Source: Candidatus Pseudoruminococcus merdavium
Lineage (GTDB): Bacteria > Bacillota > Clostridia > Oscillospirales > Ruminococcaceae
Length of the DNA: 41,717 nt
Direction: 5' to 3'
Assembly (NCBI GenBank): GCA_904419745.1
Contig: CAJFSS010000018.1
Coordinates: forward strand, 1-41,717
Part shown: positions 25,274 through 34,400 of the stretch, piece after piece
Numbering within the stretch: the stretch's first letter is position 1
Layout of the letters: the number at the start of each line of letters is the position of its first letter
Notes under the pieces: model-generated
The model's database searches: none
Seen by the model: the letters and a program-made list of their open reading frames with translations, nothing else
What the model was told of the DNA's origin: nothing
Program-made: the position numbers and the translations under genes

Positions 25274-25634
25274 ACTGAACAGAAAACAGACAGTCACCCC
25301 CGCACAGTCCGGGATTGTAACGCTTTCGGAGGACGGGCAATTTGGCGTAGCCGGGTGCATGGAAAGTCGAGCGGCTCCCCTGTTTGCCCCCTACGGATAC
25401 TTTGCGGTACCCAAAGAAGGGGAAACCGCTCTGTTGATAGAAATGGAGGGTGGATACTCTGTTGCAGGGTTTCTCTCCCGCGCGGGGAATCTCGCGCCCG
25501 GAGAATTGGAACTGCGAGTCCCATCCGGGGCGTTCCTGAGACTGTGTACGGACGGGACGCTCCAATTAAACGGATATCGGATCGCAAACGCGCCGACATC
25601 CGGACAGGAGGGATTTTCATCGACACACAATTAA
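25260..25634 (+). CDS. Baseplate assembly protein V / spike-like OB-fold protein
   Basis: A 124-residue beta-rich protein (VTPAQSGIVTLSEDGQFGVAGC, APYGYFAVPKEGETALLIEMEGGY, APGELELRVPSGAFLRL, TLQLNGYRI). The OB-fold followed by short repeated strands fits gpV/gp45-type spike proteins that pierce the target membrane. It overlaps the hub gene by 14 bp with its own GGAGGG site. The C-terminal spike tip with metal-binding histidines is not obvious. Confidence 0.65.
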   Translation: MWINELNRKQTVTPAQSGIVTLSEDGQFGVAGCMESRAAPLFAPYGYFAVPKEGETALLIEMEGGYSVAGFLSRAGNLAPGELELRVPSGAFLRLCTDGTLQLNGYRIANAPTSGQEGFSSTHN

Positions 25635-25969
25635 ACGGAAAAGACATGGCAAAGGATTCCCGCGGCATTCCCTACTCGGTGACCGGCGTACAGGAACTGA
25701 TCCAGCAGATGTTAATCCGTCTGACTGTCCACAAAGGCAAATTTTCTCCGGATCCCAATCTTGGGAGCAGGCTTTACCTGCTCCCGGGCAATTCGCCTGC
25801 AAAGCTGGAAAGCATGGCGGGGGACTATGTCCGGGAAGCCCTGGCGGACATGCGGGAAATTCAGATTGATCGCGTAACAGCGAGGTACTCCAACAATTGG
25901 GATCGGCTGGAACTGACTGTCTGGGCGACCTGTGCTGGAAAAATCCTGGAGGTGAAGACAACGCTTTGA
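25619..25969 (+). CDS. gp25/XkdS-like baseplate wedge protein; apparent AUC start
   Basis: A 116-residue wedge protein with the gp25-like layout (GIPYSVTGVQELIQQMLIRLTVHKGKFSPDPNLGSRLYLLPG, then LADMREIQIDRV). As with the capsid protease, AGGAGG (25606-25611) is followed seven bases later by ATC (25619), and no standard start is correctly placed. The alternative ATG 25646 is 34 bp from the site and would drop the conserved-looking DTQLNGKD segment. It overlaps the spike gene by 16 bp if AUC is used and the next gene by 4 bp (TTGA). The family assignment is good; the start is uncertain. Confidence 0.72.
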   Translation: MDTQLNGKDMAKDSRGIPYSVTGVQELIQQMLIRLTVHKGKFSPDPNLGSRLYLLPGNSPAKLESMAGDYVREALADMREIQIDRVTARYSNNWDRLELTVWATCAGKILEVKTTL

Positions 25970-27060
25970 AAACCTATGAACAACTGCTTGCCGCCATGGA
26001 AGAAACCTATTCTTCCTTAACCGGTTTTTCCCCAAACGACGCTTCCGACATTGGAATCCGGCTGAAAGTTCTGGCAACTATCTGTTCGGATTTTTATCAG
26101 GAACTGGCTCGCCTGCAGAGGGATTTATTCGCACAGACAGCCACAGGAACCTATTTGGACATGCACGCCCAGACAAGAGGACTTTCCCGCAAGCAGGCTG
26201 TTCCCTCCGTGGGAACACTGCGTTTTTCAAGGGATACGGCCGCTCTGTCGGACATTGTCATACCGGAAGGAACTCTTTGTGCCTGCACAGGTAGTTCCCA
26301 GTTCCGATTCATCACGACCCGGCAGGCTATTTTAAAAAAGGGGGAGGTATCGATAGATGTGTCCGCGCAGTCCCAATCCGGCGGAGAGGATACCAACGTT
26401 GCTGCAAACACGGTAACCGTACTTGTGACCCCACCGCAAGGGATCAGCCGTGTGACAAACCCGTTTCCCTTTACCGGAGGGGCTCCGGAAGAGACGGACG
26501 CTAGGCTGCGCAAAAGGCTTCTTGATTCCTACCGTTCCATTTCCAATGGAACCAACGCCGCCTTTTACAATAATCTGGCTTTACAGACGGATTCTGTCAG
26601 TAGTGCGCATGTCATCCCCCGCGCCAGGGGACGCGGTACAGTGGACGTCATCATTGCAGGAGAAAGCGGTACCGCTTCCCAGGAGCTTGTCCGCCAGCTT
26701 CAGGAAGAGATGGAAGGACAGCGGGAGATCAATGTCGATGTACAGGTGCAATCCGCCGCAATCCTGCCTGTCAATCTTTCCCTTGCCTTTCGGTGTAACA
26801 CAGGATACGACCCCGAGGAGACGGCACAAGCCTGTACCGATAGGATCGGGCAGACCCTGCATTCCTATGAAATTGCAAAACCACTGTACCTGTGCGATCT
26901 CTACGCCATACTGCATGGTATGCCCCAGCTATTAAGCTATACTTTCCCCGGATTTTCTGAGATTGTCCCGGAAGAAACGGAGATTCTCCGATTAAACCAG
27001 GTAAAAGCCACATGCGGAGAGGAAAGCTTTACTTGCACCTTTGTAAAGGGGGATACCTGA
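25966..27060 (+). CDS. Baseplate J-like protein (XkdT/gpJ)
   Basis: A 364-residue baseplate wedge protein. It starts at the TTG shared with the upstream stop, with GGAGG 13 bp upstream. Family features are SPNDASDIGIRLKVLATICSDFYQEL near the N-terminus, the central FTGGAPEETDARLRKRLLDSYRSISNGTNAAFY motif (about 190-220), and a C-terminal SYEIAKPLYLCDLYAILHGMPQL. It connects the gp25-like and gpI/DUF2313 proteins in baseplates of contractile tails. The length is normal and the frame is intact. Confidence 0.88.
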   Translation: MKTYEQLLAAMEETYSSLTGFSPNDASDIGIRLKVLATICSDFYQELARLQRDLFAQTATGTYLDMHAQTRGLSRKQAVPSVGTLRFSRDTAALSDIVIPEGTLCACTGSSQFRFITTRQAILKKGEVSIDVSAQSQSGGEDTNVAANTVTVLVTPPQGISRVTNPFPFTGGAPEETDARLRKRLLDSYRSISNGTNAAFYNNLALQTDSVSSAHVIPRARGRGTVDVIIAGESGTASQELVRQLQEEMEGQREINVDVQVQSAAILPVNLSLAFRCNTGYDPEETAQACTDRIGQTLHSYEIAKPLYLCDLYAILHGMPQLLSYTFPGFSEIVPEETEILRLNQVKATCGEESFTCTFVKGDT

Positions 27061-27644
27061 TGAGCTCCTGTATGGACACCATGCGTTCACTGCTGCGTTC
27101 CACCGGGATATATTCCCTGGAAGAGGGAGGATTGGTGGAGGCAGAACTACTCAGCTATGCCGCCGTTCTGGAGGACTTGGAATGCCTGCTTACCGATACC
27201 GCACGCGAAGCCATTCCCCTCACTGCACAAAACAGCGGACTGGTTGCCTATGAAGAGCTGCTGGGACAGGATCGTGCGGATCTGTCCGTCCAAAAACGGA
27301 GAGATATGATAGTCTATGCTCTCTCCATGCAACCCAAAGATTTTGACAAGCAGGGGATTTTGCGCGCGTTGCGCTCTCTTGGAATTGAAACTGAAATTTT
27401 GGAACAGCCTTTGGAAGAACGGATTACTGTGAAAATCACAGAGTTTTCTGGAAACATCCACGACTACGACAAACTGCGGGAGGACGCACGTGGAATTCTG
27501 CCCGCCCATCTGGAAATCATCTTTGAGATGAGTTCCTTTACCTGGGATGAGTTTGACGCAAAAGATCTGACCTGGGATGAATTTGAAGCAAACTCCTTTA
27601 CCTGGGATGAATTTGAAATCAACGGTTCACAGCTGCAAAAATAA
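27060..27644 (+). CDS. DUF2313/XkdU-like tail protein with TWDEF repeats
   Basis: A 194-residue protein of the XkdU/YmfQ (DUF2313, gpI-like) class: MDTMRSLLRSTGIYSLEEGGLVEAELLSYAAVL with RRDMIVYALSMQPKDF. It starts at the ATG overlapping the upstream stop by one base (TGATG). The last 40 residues are unusual: three tandem ten-residue copies of F/L-TWDEFEANS-type sequence. Similar TW-rich repeats occur in other Clostridial tail proteins, and may mediate fibre attachment. The role is to link the J-like protein to the tail fibre. Confidence 0.75.
   Translation: MSSCMDTMRSLLRSTGIYSLEEGGLVEAELLSYAAVLEDLECLLTDTAREAIPLTAQNSGLVAYEELLGQDRADLSVQKRRDMIVYALSMQPKDFDKQGILRALRSLGIETEILEQPLEERITVKITEFSGNIHDYDKLREDARGILPAHLEIIFEMSSFTWDEFDAKDLTWDEFEANSFTWDEFEINGSQLQK
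27537..27626 (+). repeat. Three 30-bp tandem repeats encoding TWDEF units
   Basis: Units at 27537-27566, 27567-27596 and 27597-27626 encode FTWDEFDAKD, LTWDEFEANS and FTWDEFEING. The ACCTGGGATGA core is identical in all three copies, so recent duplication is likely. Confidence 0.85.
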
Positions 27645-27659
27645 CAGAGGAGGAGCTCC

Positions 27660-28199
27660 ATGCCCAGCACCAATAAGACAGAACACTACCAACTAAACTC
27701 CTGGATTGGCTTGGACAAGCCGCAGAGAGAGGACTTTAATACGGACAACCAGTTGATCGATACAGCGCTTGACACAATCCATACCCTTGCGCAAACAGGA
27801 GTCTCCACGGCTTCTTCCGCATCCGGCGCTATTTCCGAGCACGCGGCGGACAATTCCGTCCATTTGAGCGAAGAACAAAAGGGAAAGATACTGGAAAGCC
27901 TGAAGGTGACCATCGGAAGTTATACTGGAAACGGCGCACAGGAACGAATGATCCCGCTTTCTGAGCATGCACTTTTTGTGCTGATTTTTCCTACAATGGA
28001 ATCCCCTGTATTCCTTTCTTCTGTCGGTGGAACCATTATCCGGTTTGGAATCTGTTCGGATTCGGGATGTTCCTATGGACTTTCGTATGATGAAGAGGGA
28101 TTTACCGTACACCAAAACACGACGGCCAATCCCACAGCCAAAAATCCAGGACTCAACGATTCCAACATTACTTATCTATACCTTGCTTTTTATCGATAA
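27660..28199 (+). CDS. Small tail fibre / receptor-binding protein
   Basis: A 179-residue protein opening EHYQLNSWIGLDKPQREDFNTDNQLIDTALDTI, the conserved N-terminus of Clostridial phage tail fibres that docks on the XkdU-like protein. A Ser/Ala-rich collar and a beta-rich C-terminal head (about 90-179, with GGTIIRFGICSDSGCSYGLSYDEEGFTV) follow. It is short for a fibre and no fibre chaperone follows. It is the last gene of the cluster, ended by a terminator. Confidence 0.75.
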   Translation: MPSTNKTEHYQLNSWIGLDKPQREDFNTDNQLIDTALDTIHTLAQTGVSTASSASGAISEHAADNSVHLSEEQKGKILESLKVTIGSYTGNGAQERMIPLSEHALFVLIFPTMESPVFLSSVGGTIIRFGICSDSGCSYGLSYDEEGFTVHQNTTANPTAKNPGLNDSNITYLYLAFYR

Positions 28200-28213
28200 T
28201 CTGCTAAAGGCGG

Positions 28214-28248
28214 AAAACGGCCTGCGAGAACTCTCCACAGGCCGTTTT
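28214..28248. terminator. Terminator between the phage cluster and spoVAF (convergent)
   Basis: An 11-bp perfect stem (28214-28224 with 28238-28248, loop of 13) is followed by a T tract on the plus strand. It lies 14 bp past the fibre gene stop. The minus-strand spoVAF stop is at 28250, so it may serve both. Confidence 0.85.
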
Positions 28249-28249
28249 T

Positions 28250-29638
28250 TCAGCTGTTATCACGATTCATTTTTTCCCGGACAAATTTCCGCTTAAGGGC
28301 CGTCCAATCCAGTGGAATCAGAGGATAGAGATAGCTCCGGCCAGAAATATCCCGATTAAACAGGATGCAGATTAGTTCCAGGGCTAGACCGATACCAAAG
28401 CCCCAATATCCAAAGAAATGGGTTAGAACAAGCAACAGGACACGCCCAAACTTAAAGGCATAGCCGAGTTCAAAATCCGGCTGAGTAAAAATGGCAGTTG
28501 CTGTAAATGCAGAAAACAAAATGGTATCTGGGATAAAAATCCCTGCACTGACTGCAAATTCTCCGAGCAAAAGCGCACCGACAATACTCAGCGAACTGCT
28601 CAGGATATCCGGTGTATTGACTGAGGCTAACCGCAGCCCATCCACGGCAAGTTCCAACAGGAGTAACTGCACGATGATGGGCAAGCCGTTTGGTTTTTCA
28701 ATCTGCAAAAAGGACATCCATGACGGGAAGTCCTCCGGATGTTGAAGATACAGCAACCACAAAGGAGTGACAACCAAAGTGGACAAAAAAATAACAAGGC
28801 GGACAAGGCGCATATAAGTGCCAGTCACCGGAGGAAAATAGAAGTCATCCGCTTCCTCAAAAAAATCAAAAAAGGAGGTTGGCAGAATCATGACGGAGGG
28901 AGTATTGTCAATCAAAACCAGCAGCTTTCCCTCCTGCACGCAAGCAGCCGCCACATCCGGACGTTCCGTATAGCGCACTTTGGGGAGCGGGTTAAACCAT
29001 TTGGTATCCACCAGCACTTCCGCCAAACTCTGCATAGTCATAGTCAGGGAGTTAATGCGCAGGTTTTGAAGCTTTTCCCGGATTTTTCGCAGCAGGCGTT
29101 TGTCCACTTTATTATCCAGATAGCACATGACTACATCCGTTTGCGAGCGTCTGCCAATTTTTGTGATTTCCATTGTCAGATGGGGATCCCGAAGCCGTCT
29201 TCGAATGAGCGCAGTATTAAACACCACAGTCTCGACAAAACCCTCGTGAGAGCCGCGCAGTACTTTGTCCTTATCCGGCTCCTGAATACTGCGCTGCGGA
29301 TACGTTCTGGAGTCCACCAGGATACACTGCTCAAACCCTTCGACAAACATCCCCGTATTACCAGAGAGGATATCCGTCATAATATCGTCCGGGTTATCCT
29401 TGGCCGTCACCTCGACATAGGGGACAAACCGTTTGATAAACTCCTGTACACTGGTGATGCTCTCCATTTCCTGTGGCGTGATCTTCATCATAAAATCCAT
29501 CATTTTCGCAAAGACTTCATCTTTGATAAAGCCATCGACAAACAAAATCGTCGTCAATCTGCCGCCGATGGAAAACTCCCTTGTGACAAGATCAAAACTT
29601 TTATTCGCCTGCCATTGTTCAAGTACTTGACTGAGCAA
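28250..29638 (-). CDS. spoVAF: Spore germination protein, SpoVAF/GerA family
   Basis: A 462-residue GerA-A-family membrane protein. A soluble N-terminal domain (about 1-290) contains FVEGFEQCILVDSRTYPQRSIQEPDKDKVLRGSHEGFVETVVFNTALIRRRLRDPHL, and four to five membrane helices follow. PDTILFSAFTATAIFTQPDFELGYAFKFGRV and a terminal SGRSYLYPLIPLDWTALKRK fit SpoVAF better than the nutrient receptors. SpoVAF acts in the spore inner membrane during germination and DPA release. It starts at TTG with GGAGGG upstream. The gene is not beside spoVAC-D-E, as it usually is. The protein is slightly shorter than the Bacillus form (about 490). Confidence 0.87.
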   Translation of the reverse strand: MLSQVLEQWQANKSFDLVTREFSIGGRLTTILFVDGFIKDEVFAKMMDFMMKITPQEMESITSVQEFIKRFVPYVEVTAKDNPDDIMTDILSGNTGMFVEGFEQCILVDSRTYPQRSIQEPDKDKVLRGSHEGFVETVVFNTALIRRRLRDPHLTMEITKIGRRSQTDVVMCYLDNKVDKRLLRKIREKLQNLRINSLTMTMQSLAEVLVDTKWFNPLPKVRYTERPDVAAACVQEGKLLVLIDNTPSVMILPTSFFDFFEEADDFYFPPVTGTYMRLVRLVIFLSTLVVTPLWLLYLQHPEDFPSWMSFLQIEKPNGLPIIVQLLLLELAVDGLRLASVNTPDILSSSLSIVGALLLGEFAVSAGIFIPDTILFSAFTATAIFTQPDFELGYAFKFGRVLLLVLTHFFGYWGFGIGLALELICILFNRDISGRSYLYPLIPLDWTALKRKFVREKMNRDNS

Positions 29639-29698
29639 AGCCCGTTCCCTCCAACCTTTTTTCTTAGTGTGGGTTGAAATGGGAAGAGGTATACATTT

Positions 29699-30256
29699 TT
29701 AATCATCTTTTTGGCCGGGCAAGCGGAAATCCTTTTCATACAGCATTTCCACTATGCCGTTGTCCACTTTGGTCTGCAACAGTCGCAATCTTATTTCCCG
29801 CTCCATTTTTTCAAATAAAGGGATTCCATTCCCCAAGATCACCGGAATGATAGAAAGACAAAATTTGTCAACCAAATTTTCTTGCATCAGTTGGCGGACA
29901 ATTTCTGCCCCACCACAAATCCAAATATCTTTTCCCTTCTGCTGCCGGATCTTCCGGATAAGCGTTCCCGGATTCTCCCCAGTAAAAGAGATCCTCTGCT
30001 GCACCGGAATGTCCCGGTGAGTAATTACATAGGCGGAAAGCCCCTGATAAGGCCATTCATTTGGGGACAACTCTGTGACAACTTGCCGGTAGGTGTTCCA
30101 TCCCATAACAACGGTATCCACTCCCTTAATAAAGGATTCGTAGCTTTTGTCGGACTGCATCTGGGGATCCTGTCCAAAAAGCCAATCCACACTCCCGTCC
30201 GTGCGTGCAAGATATCCATCGATGCTCATAGCAAGATATAATACCGTTTTTCTCAT
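29699..30256 (-). CDS. Dihydrofolate reductase family protein (RibD C-terminal-like)
   Basis: A 185-residue protein with MRKTVLYLAMSIDGYLARTDGSVDWL at the N-terminus and DTVVMGWNTYRQVV and KDIWICGGAEIVRQLM further on. This is the NADPH-binding reductase fold shared by DHFR and the RibD C-terminal domain. Proteins of this type are usually orphan reductases of unknown substrate, not the main FolA. It lies 60 bp upstream of spoVAF in the same direction and may be cotranscribed. A GGAGG-like site precedes the ATG. Confidence 0.88.
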   Translation of the reverse strand: MRKTVLYLAMSIDGYLARTDGSVDWLFGQDPQMQSDKSYESFIKGVDTVVMGWNTYRQVVTELSPNEWPYQGLSAYVITHRDIPVQQRISFTGENPGTLIRKIRQQKGKDIWICGGAEIVRQLMQENLVDKFCLSIIPVILGNGIPLFEKMEREIRLRLLQTKVDNGIVEMLYEKDFRLPGQKDD

Positions 30257-30277
30257 GAAAAACCTCCCTTTATGATT

Positions 30278-30312
30278 CTAAAAGCCCCCTGCTTCTGGCA
30301 GGGGGCTTTTAG
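30278..30312 (-). terminator. Terminator of the lipoprotein gene
   Basis: A 15-bp stem (30278-30292 with 30297-30312, loop TTCT, one unpaired base) with GCCCCCTGC core and an outer CTAAAA/TTTTAG lies 8 bp beyond the minus-strand stop. The T tract is short. Confidence 0.8.
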
Positions 30313-30319
30313 TTTCAAA

Positions 30320-31375
30320 TCACTTGATTTTCTTTGCAGTATACCGGTTCAGTGCATCTTCATTGAGCGTAATGTTCATCTCACCGACTACGTTATCCAG
30401 CTTCTGTTCATATTCTTCTGCTTTCATATTTTGCAAAAGCGTAATCCGACGGGAAGTGAAATCCTCTTCCTTGGCGAGGATGTCATATTTTGCAAGGACA
30501 TAGTATTTGCTTGTCCCTTCCACTACCTCAATATCCCCGGCAGACATGGCGTTCATACGCTCCGCGAACTGTTCGCCAAAAGAAGAACCGCCTTCCTTGG
30601 AGAGTACCGTCGCATAGGTATCCTCTTCGACTTCAGAAGGATCGGTCGTTTTCACTTCTTCTCCTTCTTTTGCACTGACTGTCCGCTGCTCATTGGAATA
30701 TTCCTGAATCAACCGATCCATACTCTCGCCATTTTTGGCTCGGGCAAGATATCCATCCGCTTTTGCTTTTGCCTCTTCTTTCGCAGCAGTCAGTTCATCA
30801 CCGGTTTTGGAAGTATCCCATGAAACGCCCAGGTATTTCACCTTGACATAATTGTCGGAAAAATAAGCTTTCAAATCGTCGTCCGAAACCGCTTCCGGGC
30901 CTCCCTCATCATAATAGTAAAGGAATACCTGCTGTTTTTTGGCAAGGTTTTGCACCACAAGGGTCAGAGAATCCTTGGAGATTCCATTTTTCTCATACCA
31001 TTCGCCGTAATTATTCCATTCGCTATTTACCTGGGCAGTTACCGCATTTTGGGCGTCCGAATCCAAAGTAAGCCCCAAATCTTCAAATTCCTTTTCTACC
31101 GCCAAATAGCGTTTCATTTCCTGCTGGGCAGTCTGTTCAATCCAAATGGCCGCATCCTGTCCGTCGACGTCCTGTTTCAGGACATCCTTACTGCTGTCCT
31201 CCACCTTGGAATAGGCGGACTGGGTCGCCGTGACAAGCTGATACAGGTACACGCCAGCTGGGATTTTTTGATCATGGAATGTTGTAATATAGGAAGTGTC
31301 TCCGCCACAGGAGACAAGCGAGAGCGCCATAACCAGCGCAAACACAAGGCACAGTGCCCTGGTAATTTTTTTCAT
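30320..31375 (-). CDS. Secreted lipoprotein, SurA/PrsA-like foldase
   Basis: A 351-residue lipoprotein: signal peptide with lipobox LSLVSC, lipid on Cys23. The rest is charged and helical, with a SurA_N-like chaperone arrangement (YLYQLVTATQSAYSKV, AAIWIEQTAQQEMKRYLAVEKEFEDLGLTL) and a central part (about 170-290) corresponding to a degenerate or divergent parvulin domain. Homologues assist folding of exported proteins at the membrane surface. It lies directly downstream of mfd with its own promoter and GGAGG site; PPIase activity is uncertain because parvulin catalytic residues are not obvious. Confidence 0.75.
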   Translation of the reverse strand: MKKITRALCLVFALVMALSLVSCGGDTSYITTFHDQKIPAGVYLYQLVTATQSAYSKVEDSSKDVLKQDVDGQDAAIWIEQTAQQEMKRYLAVEKEFEDLGLTLDSDAQNAVTAQVNSEWNNYGEWYEKNGISKDSLTLVVQNLAKKQQVFLYYYDEGGPEAVSDDDLKAYFSDNYVKVKYLGVSWDTSKTGDELTAAKEEAKAKADGYLARAKNGESMDRLIQEYSNEQRTVSAKEGEEVKTTDPSEVEEDTYATVLSKEGGSSFGEQFAERMNAMSAGDIEVVEGTSKYYVLAKYDILAKEEDFTSRRITLLQNMKAEEYEQKLDNVVGEMNITLNEDALNRYTAKKIK

Positions 31376-31418
31376 CCTGATTCCTCCGATTCTTTTGGGT
31401 TACAAATAAATCGTTTTG

Positions 31419-31447
31419 ATTATACACGCATTTTCCCCGAATGTCCA
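31419..31447 (-). promoter_or_regulatory. Sigma-A promoter of the foldase lipoprotein gene
   Basis: On the minus strand TGGACA (-35) and TATAAT (-10) are separated by exactly 17 bp, 44 bp upstream of the ATG. This is among the best consensus matches in the window and implies expression independent of mfd. Confidence 0.75.
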
Positions 31448-31479
31448 CAAAACCCGGAGAATGTTCACAGAACACACAT

Positions 31480-34400
31480 TTATTTTACTGGCTGTTGTAC
31501 CGCATGCTGCATAATGGTCAGGGCAGTACGCAGGATTTCCAAAGTATTGTCCCCTTTTTTCAATTTAATGGAGAGATACGGTTTTGCCCCTGCATTGACC
31601 ATAACACGGGGCTTAAGCTCCTGGACAAGCGCGCCTACCGCATTCATATCCAGGGTACGCGGGTACAAAATCAGTGTATCTCCCCGCTCGCTGATTTCAT
31701 AAATGGACAGCGAGGAAGCGATATTGCGGAGCAGCGCCACATCGACAAGTCCTTTGACAGACTGGGGAGGTTCCCCAAAACGGTCAATCAGCTCGTCAAA
31801 GACGTCCATCGAATCCTCTTCGGTTTTGACCGAGGCGATTTTCCGGTATACATCGATTCGCTGGCTCAAATCGCTGATATAGCTTTCTGGGATATGCGCG
31901 CCGATCCGGATATCGACCAGGCACTCGTCCTCCTGTTTGAGCACCTTTTCCCCCTTGCGCTCACTGATTGCCTCCGAGAGCAGGCGCAGGTACATATCAT
32001 ATCCGACGGATTCCATATGCCCGTGTTGCTGTGCACCGAGGATATTCCCCGCGCCCCGGATTTCCAGATCCCGCATGGCGATGCGGAAGCCGGAACCGAA
32101 TTTCGTAAATTCCCGGATAGCGGACAAGCGTTTGGTGGCGATGTCGGTCAGGGATTTGCCCGGACGAAAAGTCAGGTAGGCAAAGGCCCTCCGGTTGGAG
32201 CGACCCACACGCCCGCGCAACTGATAGAGCTGGGAAAGCCCCATATTATCCGCATCCTCAATAATCAGGGTATTGCAGTTCGGGACATCCACGCCCGTTT
32301 CTATAATTGTGGTGCAGACCAGCACGTCGATTTCGTGCTCCATCAGCCGCCGCCAAACTTCGGACATCTGTTCCTCGCCCATCTTCCCATGGGCGGTGAC
32401 AATCCGGGCGTCCGGTACAACCTCCGCAATCCGGGCAGCGCACTGGTCAATGGTTTCAATCCGGTTATGCAGATAATACACTTGCCCTCCGCGCCGCAGC
32501 TCCCGCTTAATTGCTTCACCAATCAACCCCATATCCTGCTCAATGACATAGGTCTGCACTGGATGCCGATCGCTTGGCGCCTCCTCGATGACGGACATAT
32601 CCCGGATACCGGACATGGCCATGTTCAAGGTGCGCGGAATTGGCGTTGCGGACAGAGTCAGCACATCGATGCCCTTGAACAGTTCTTTAAACCGTTCCTT
32701 GTGGGCAACGCCGAAACGCTGCTCCTCATCGATAATGGCAAGACCCAGATCTTTGAACTGGACGTCCTTTTGGATCAGGCGGTGAGTGCCGACCACAATG
32801 TCCACTTCCCCGCGGCGCAGCTTGCGCACAATGGCCTCCTGCTGCTGTTTGGTACGGAAGCGCGAAAGCAGTTCAATGTTGATGGGGAACCCTTCAAAGC
32901 GGCGCAGCATGGTCTGATAATGCTGGAACGCCAAAATCGTTGTTGGGACAAGAATGGCCACCTGCTTGGAATCCATTACGCATTTAAAGGCGGCGCGCAG
33001 TGCCACCTCGGTTTTTCCAAAGCCCACATCCCCGCACAGAAGCCTGTCCATCGGGTGCGGGCGCTCCATATCTGCCTTGATTTCCTCGATACAGCGCAGC
33101 TGGTCATCCGTTTCCTCATAGGGAAAGCGCTCTTCAAAATCCCGCTGCCAGTCCGTATCCTCCCCAAACGCATAACCTTTTGCTTGGGCGCGCTCGGCAT
33201 AGAGCTTGATGAGTTCGTCCGCCATATCCGCGACCGCTTTTTTTACCCGCTGGCGAGTCTTATTCCACTCCGCGGAATTGAGTTTGTTGAGTTTGACCGT
33301 CTTATCATCCCGTGCGCCGACATATTTGGAAACCAGATCCAACTGGGTGACCGGGACATAGAGGGTGTCTTCCCCGGCATAGCGGATTTTAATATAGTCT
33401 TTGACAACGCCGTGCAGATCCAGCTTATGAATCCCAGAGAACACGCCGATCCCATGGGAAACGTGGACCACCAGGTCTCCAGGCGTGAGATCGGTAATGC
33501 TGCCAATGATTTCTCCGGCCTTTTTCGCACGGCGCTTTTTCCGTCCCGTGTTCCCCGTCCTCTGATGGGAAATCAGGGCAAAATGCGCCTGGGGATACTC
33601 AAAACCGGAGGAGAGGTTTCCTTCGAGTACAAATACCCGGCGCAGGACAATCTGTTTTAAATCCTCGGCAAAATCCGCGGGCAGGCCCTGTTTTTGCAAA
33701 TCCATCACAAGCGCCTGCGCTGCCCGGCGGGTGCCTGCCAGTACGGCGCAGCAGTACCCCCTGGCAAGATAGGAGCGTAAATCGTCCACCAGCAGGGAGA
33801 CCTCCCCGCTCCAGGTCGAAAGCTGCACCGCATTGGCGTTAAACACCGAGCGGATGGGGATACTGTCCACTGTATGCGCAAAGGTATCCGTAAACACGGC
33901 GCCCCTGTGATCACAGATGCTCTGCACGTCGGCAAAGCTACAGGTAAAGGTATCCAGCCCTTTACAGAGGACGCCCTCTTCAAACAGACCCTTGATATCC
34001 TCCGAAAGCTGCCAGAGATAGGCCCTGGCAGCCTCCTTAATTTCTGTATATTCACTGACAAACAGCTGGGCGTCCGGCAAGTAATCGAACAGAGTAGCCG
34101 GTTTTTCATAAACCAGGGGCAAATAGCGGTCGATCCCCTGGATTTCCAGATCCGATTGGATTCGGTCGATATCGTGCTGAAAATGCTCCCGAACTGCCTG
34201 CGCGTTTTTGCCTCTGACCTTTTTGGAAAACGCAGCAATTTTTTCCGCCATCGCAGCATTGGATTCGATGAGCACCTCGCTGGCCGGAGTAATATGTACT
34301 TCTTCCACACTGTCCGTCCGCCGCTGGGTTTCCAGATCAAACAGGGAGATGGTGTCAATCTCATCCCCCCAAAATTCCATACGCACCGGGGAGGCGTAAT

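Noticed and set aside
14870-28300. Prophage attachment sites
   Set aside because: No matching direct repeat or tRNA gene could be found at the two ends of the phage cluster.
28739-29677. 312-codon frame antisense to spoVAF
   Set aside because: It mirrors a clear SpoVAF gene and shows no domain or start signal.
31441-33660. 739-codon open frame antisense to mfd
   Set aside because: A shadow of a long conserved GC-rich gene; composition (many His, Arg, Gln, Pro) is typical of antisense translation.
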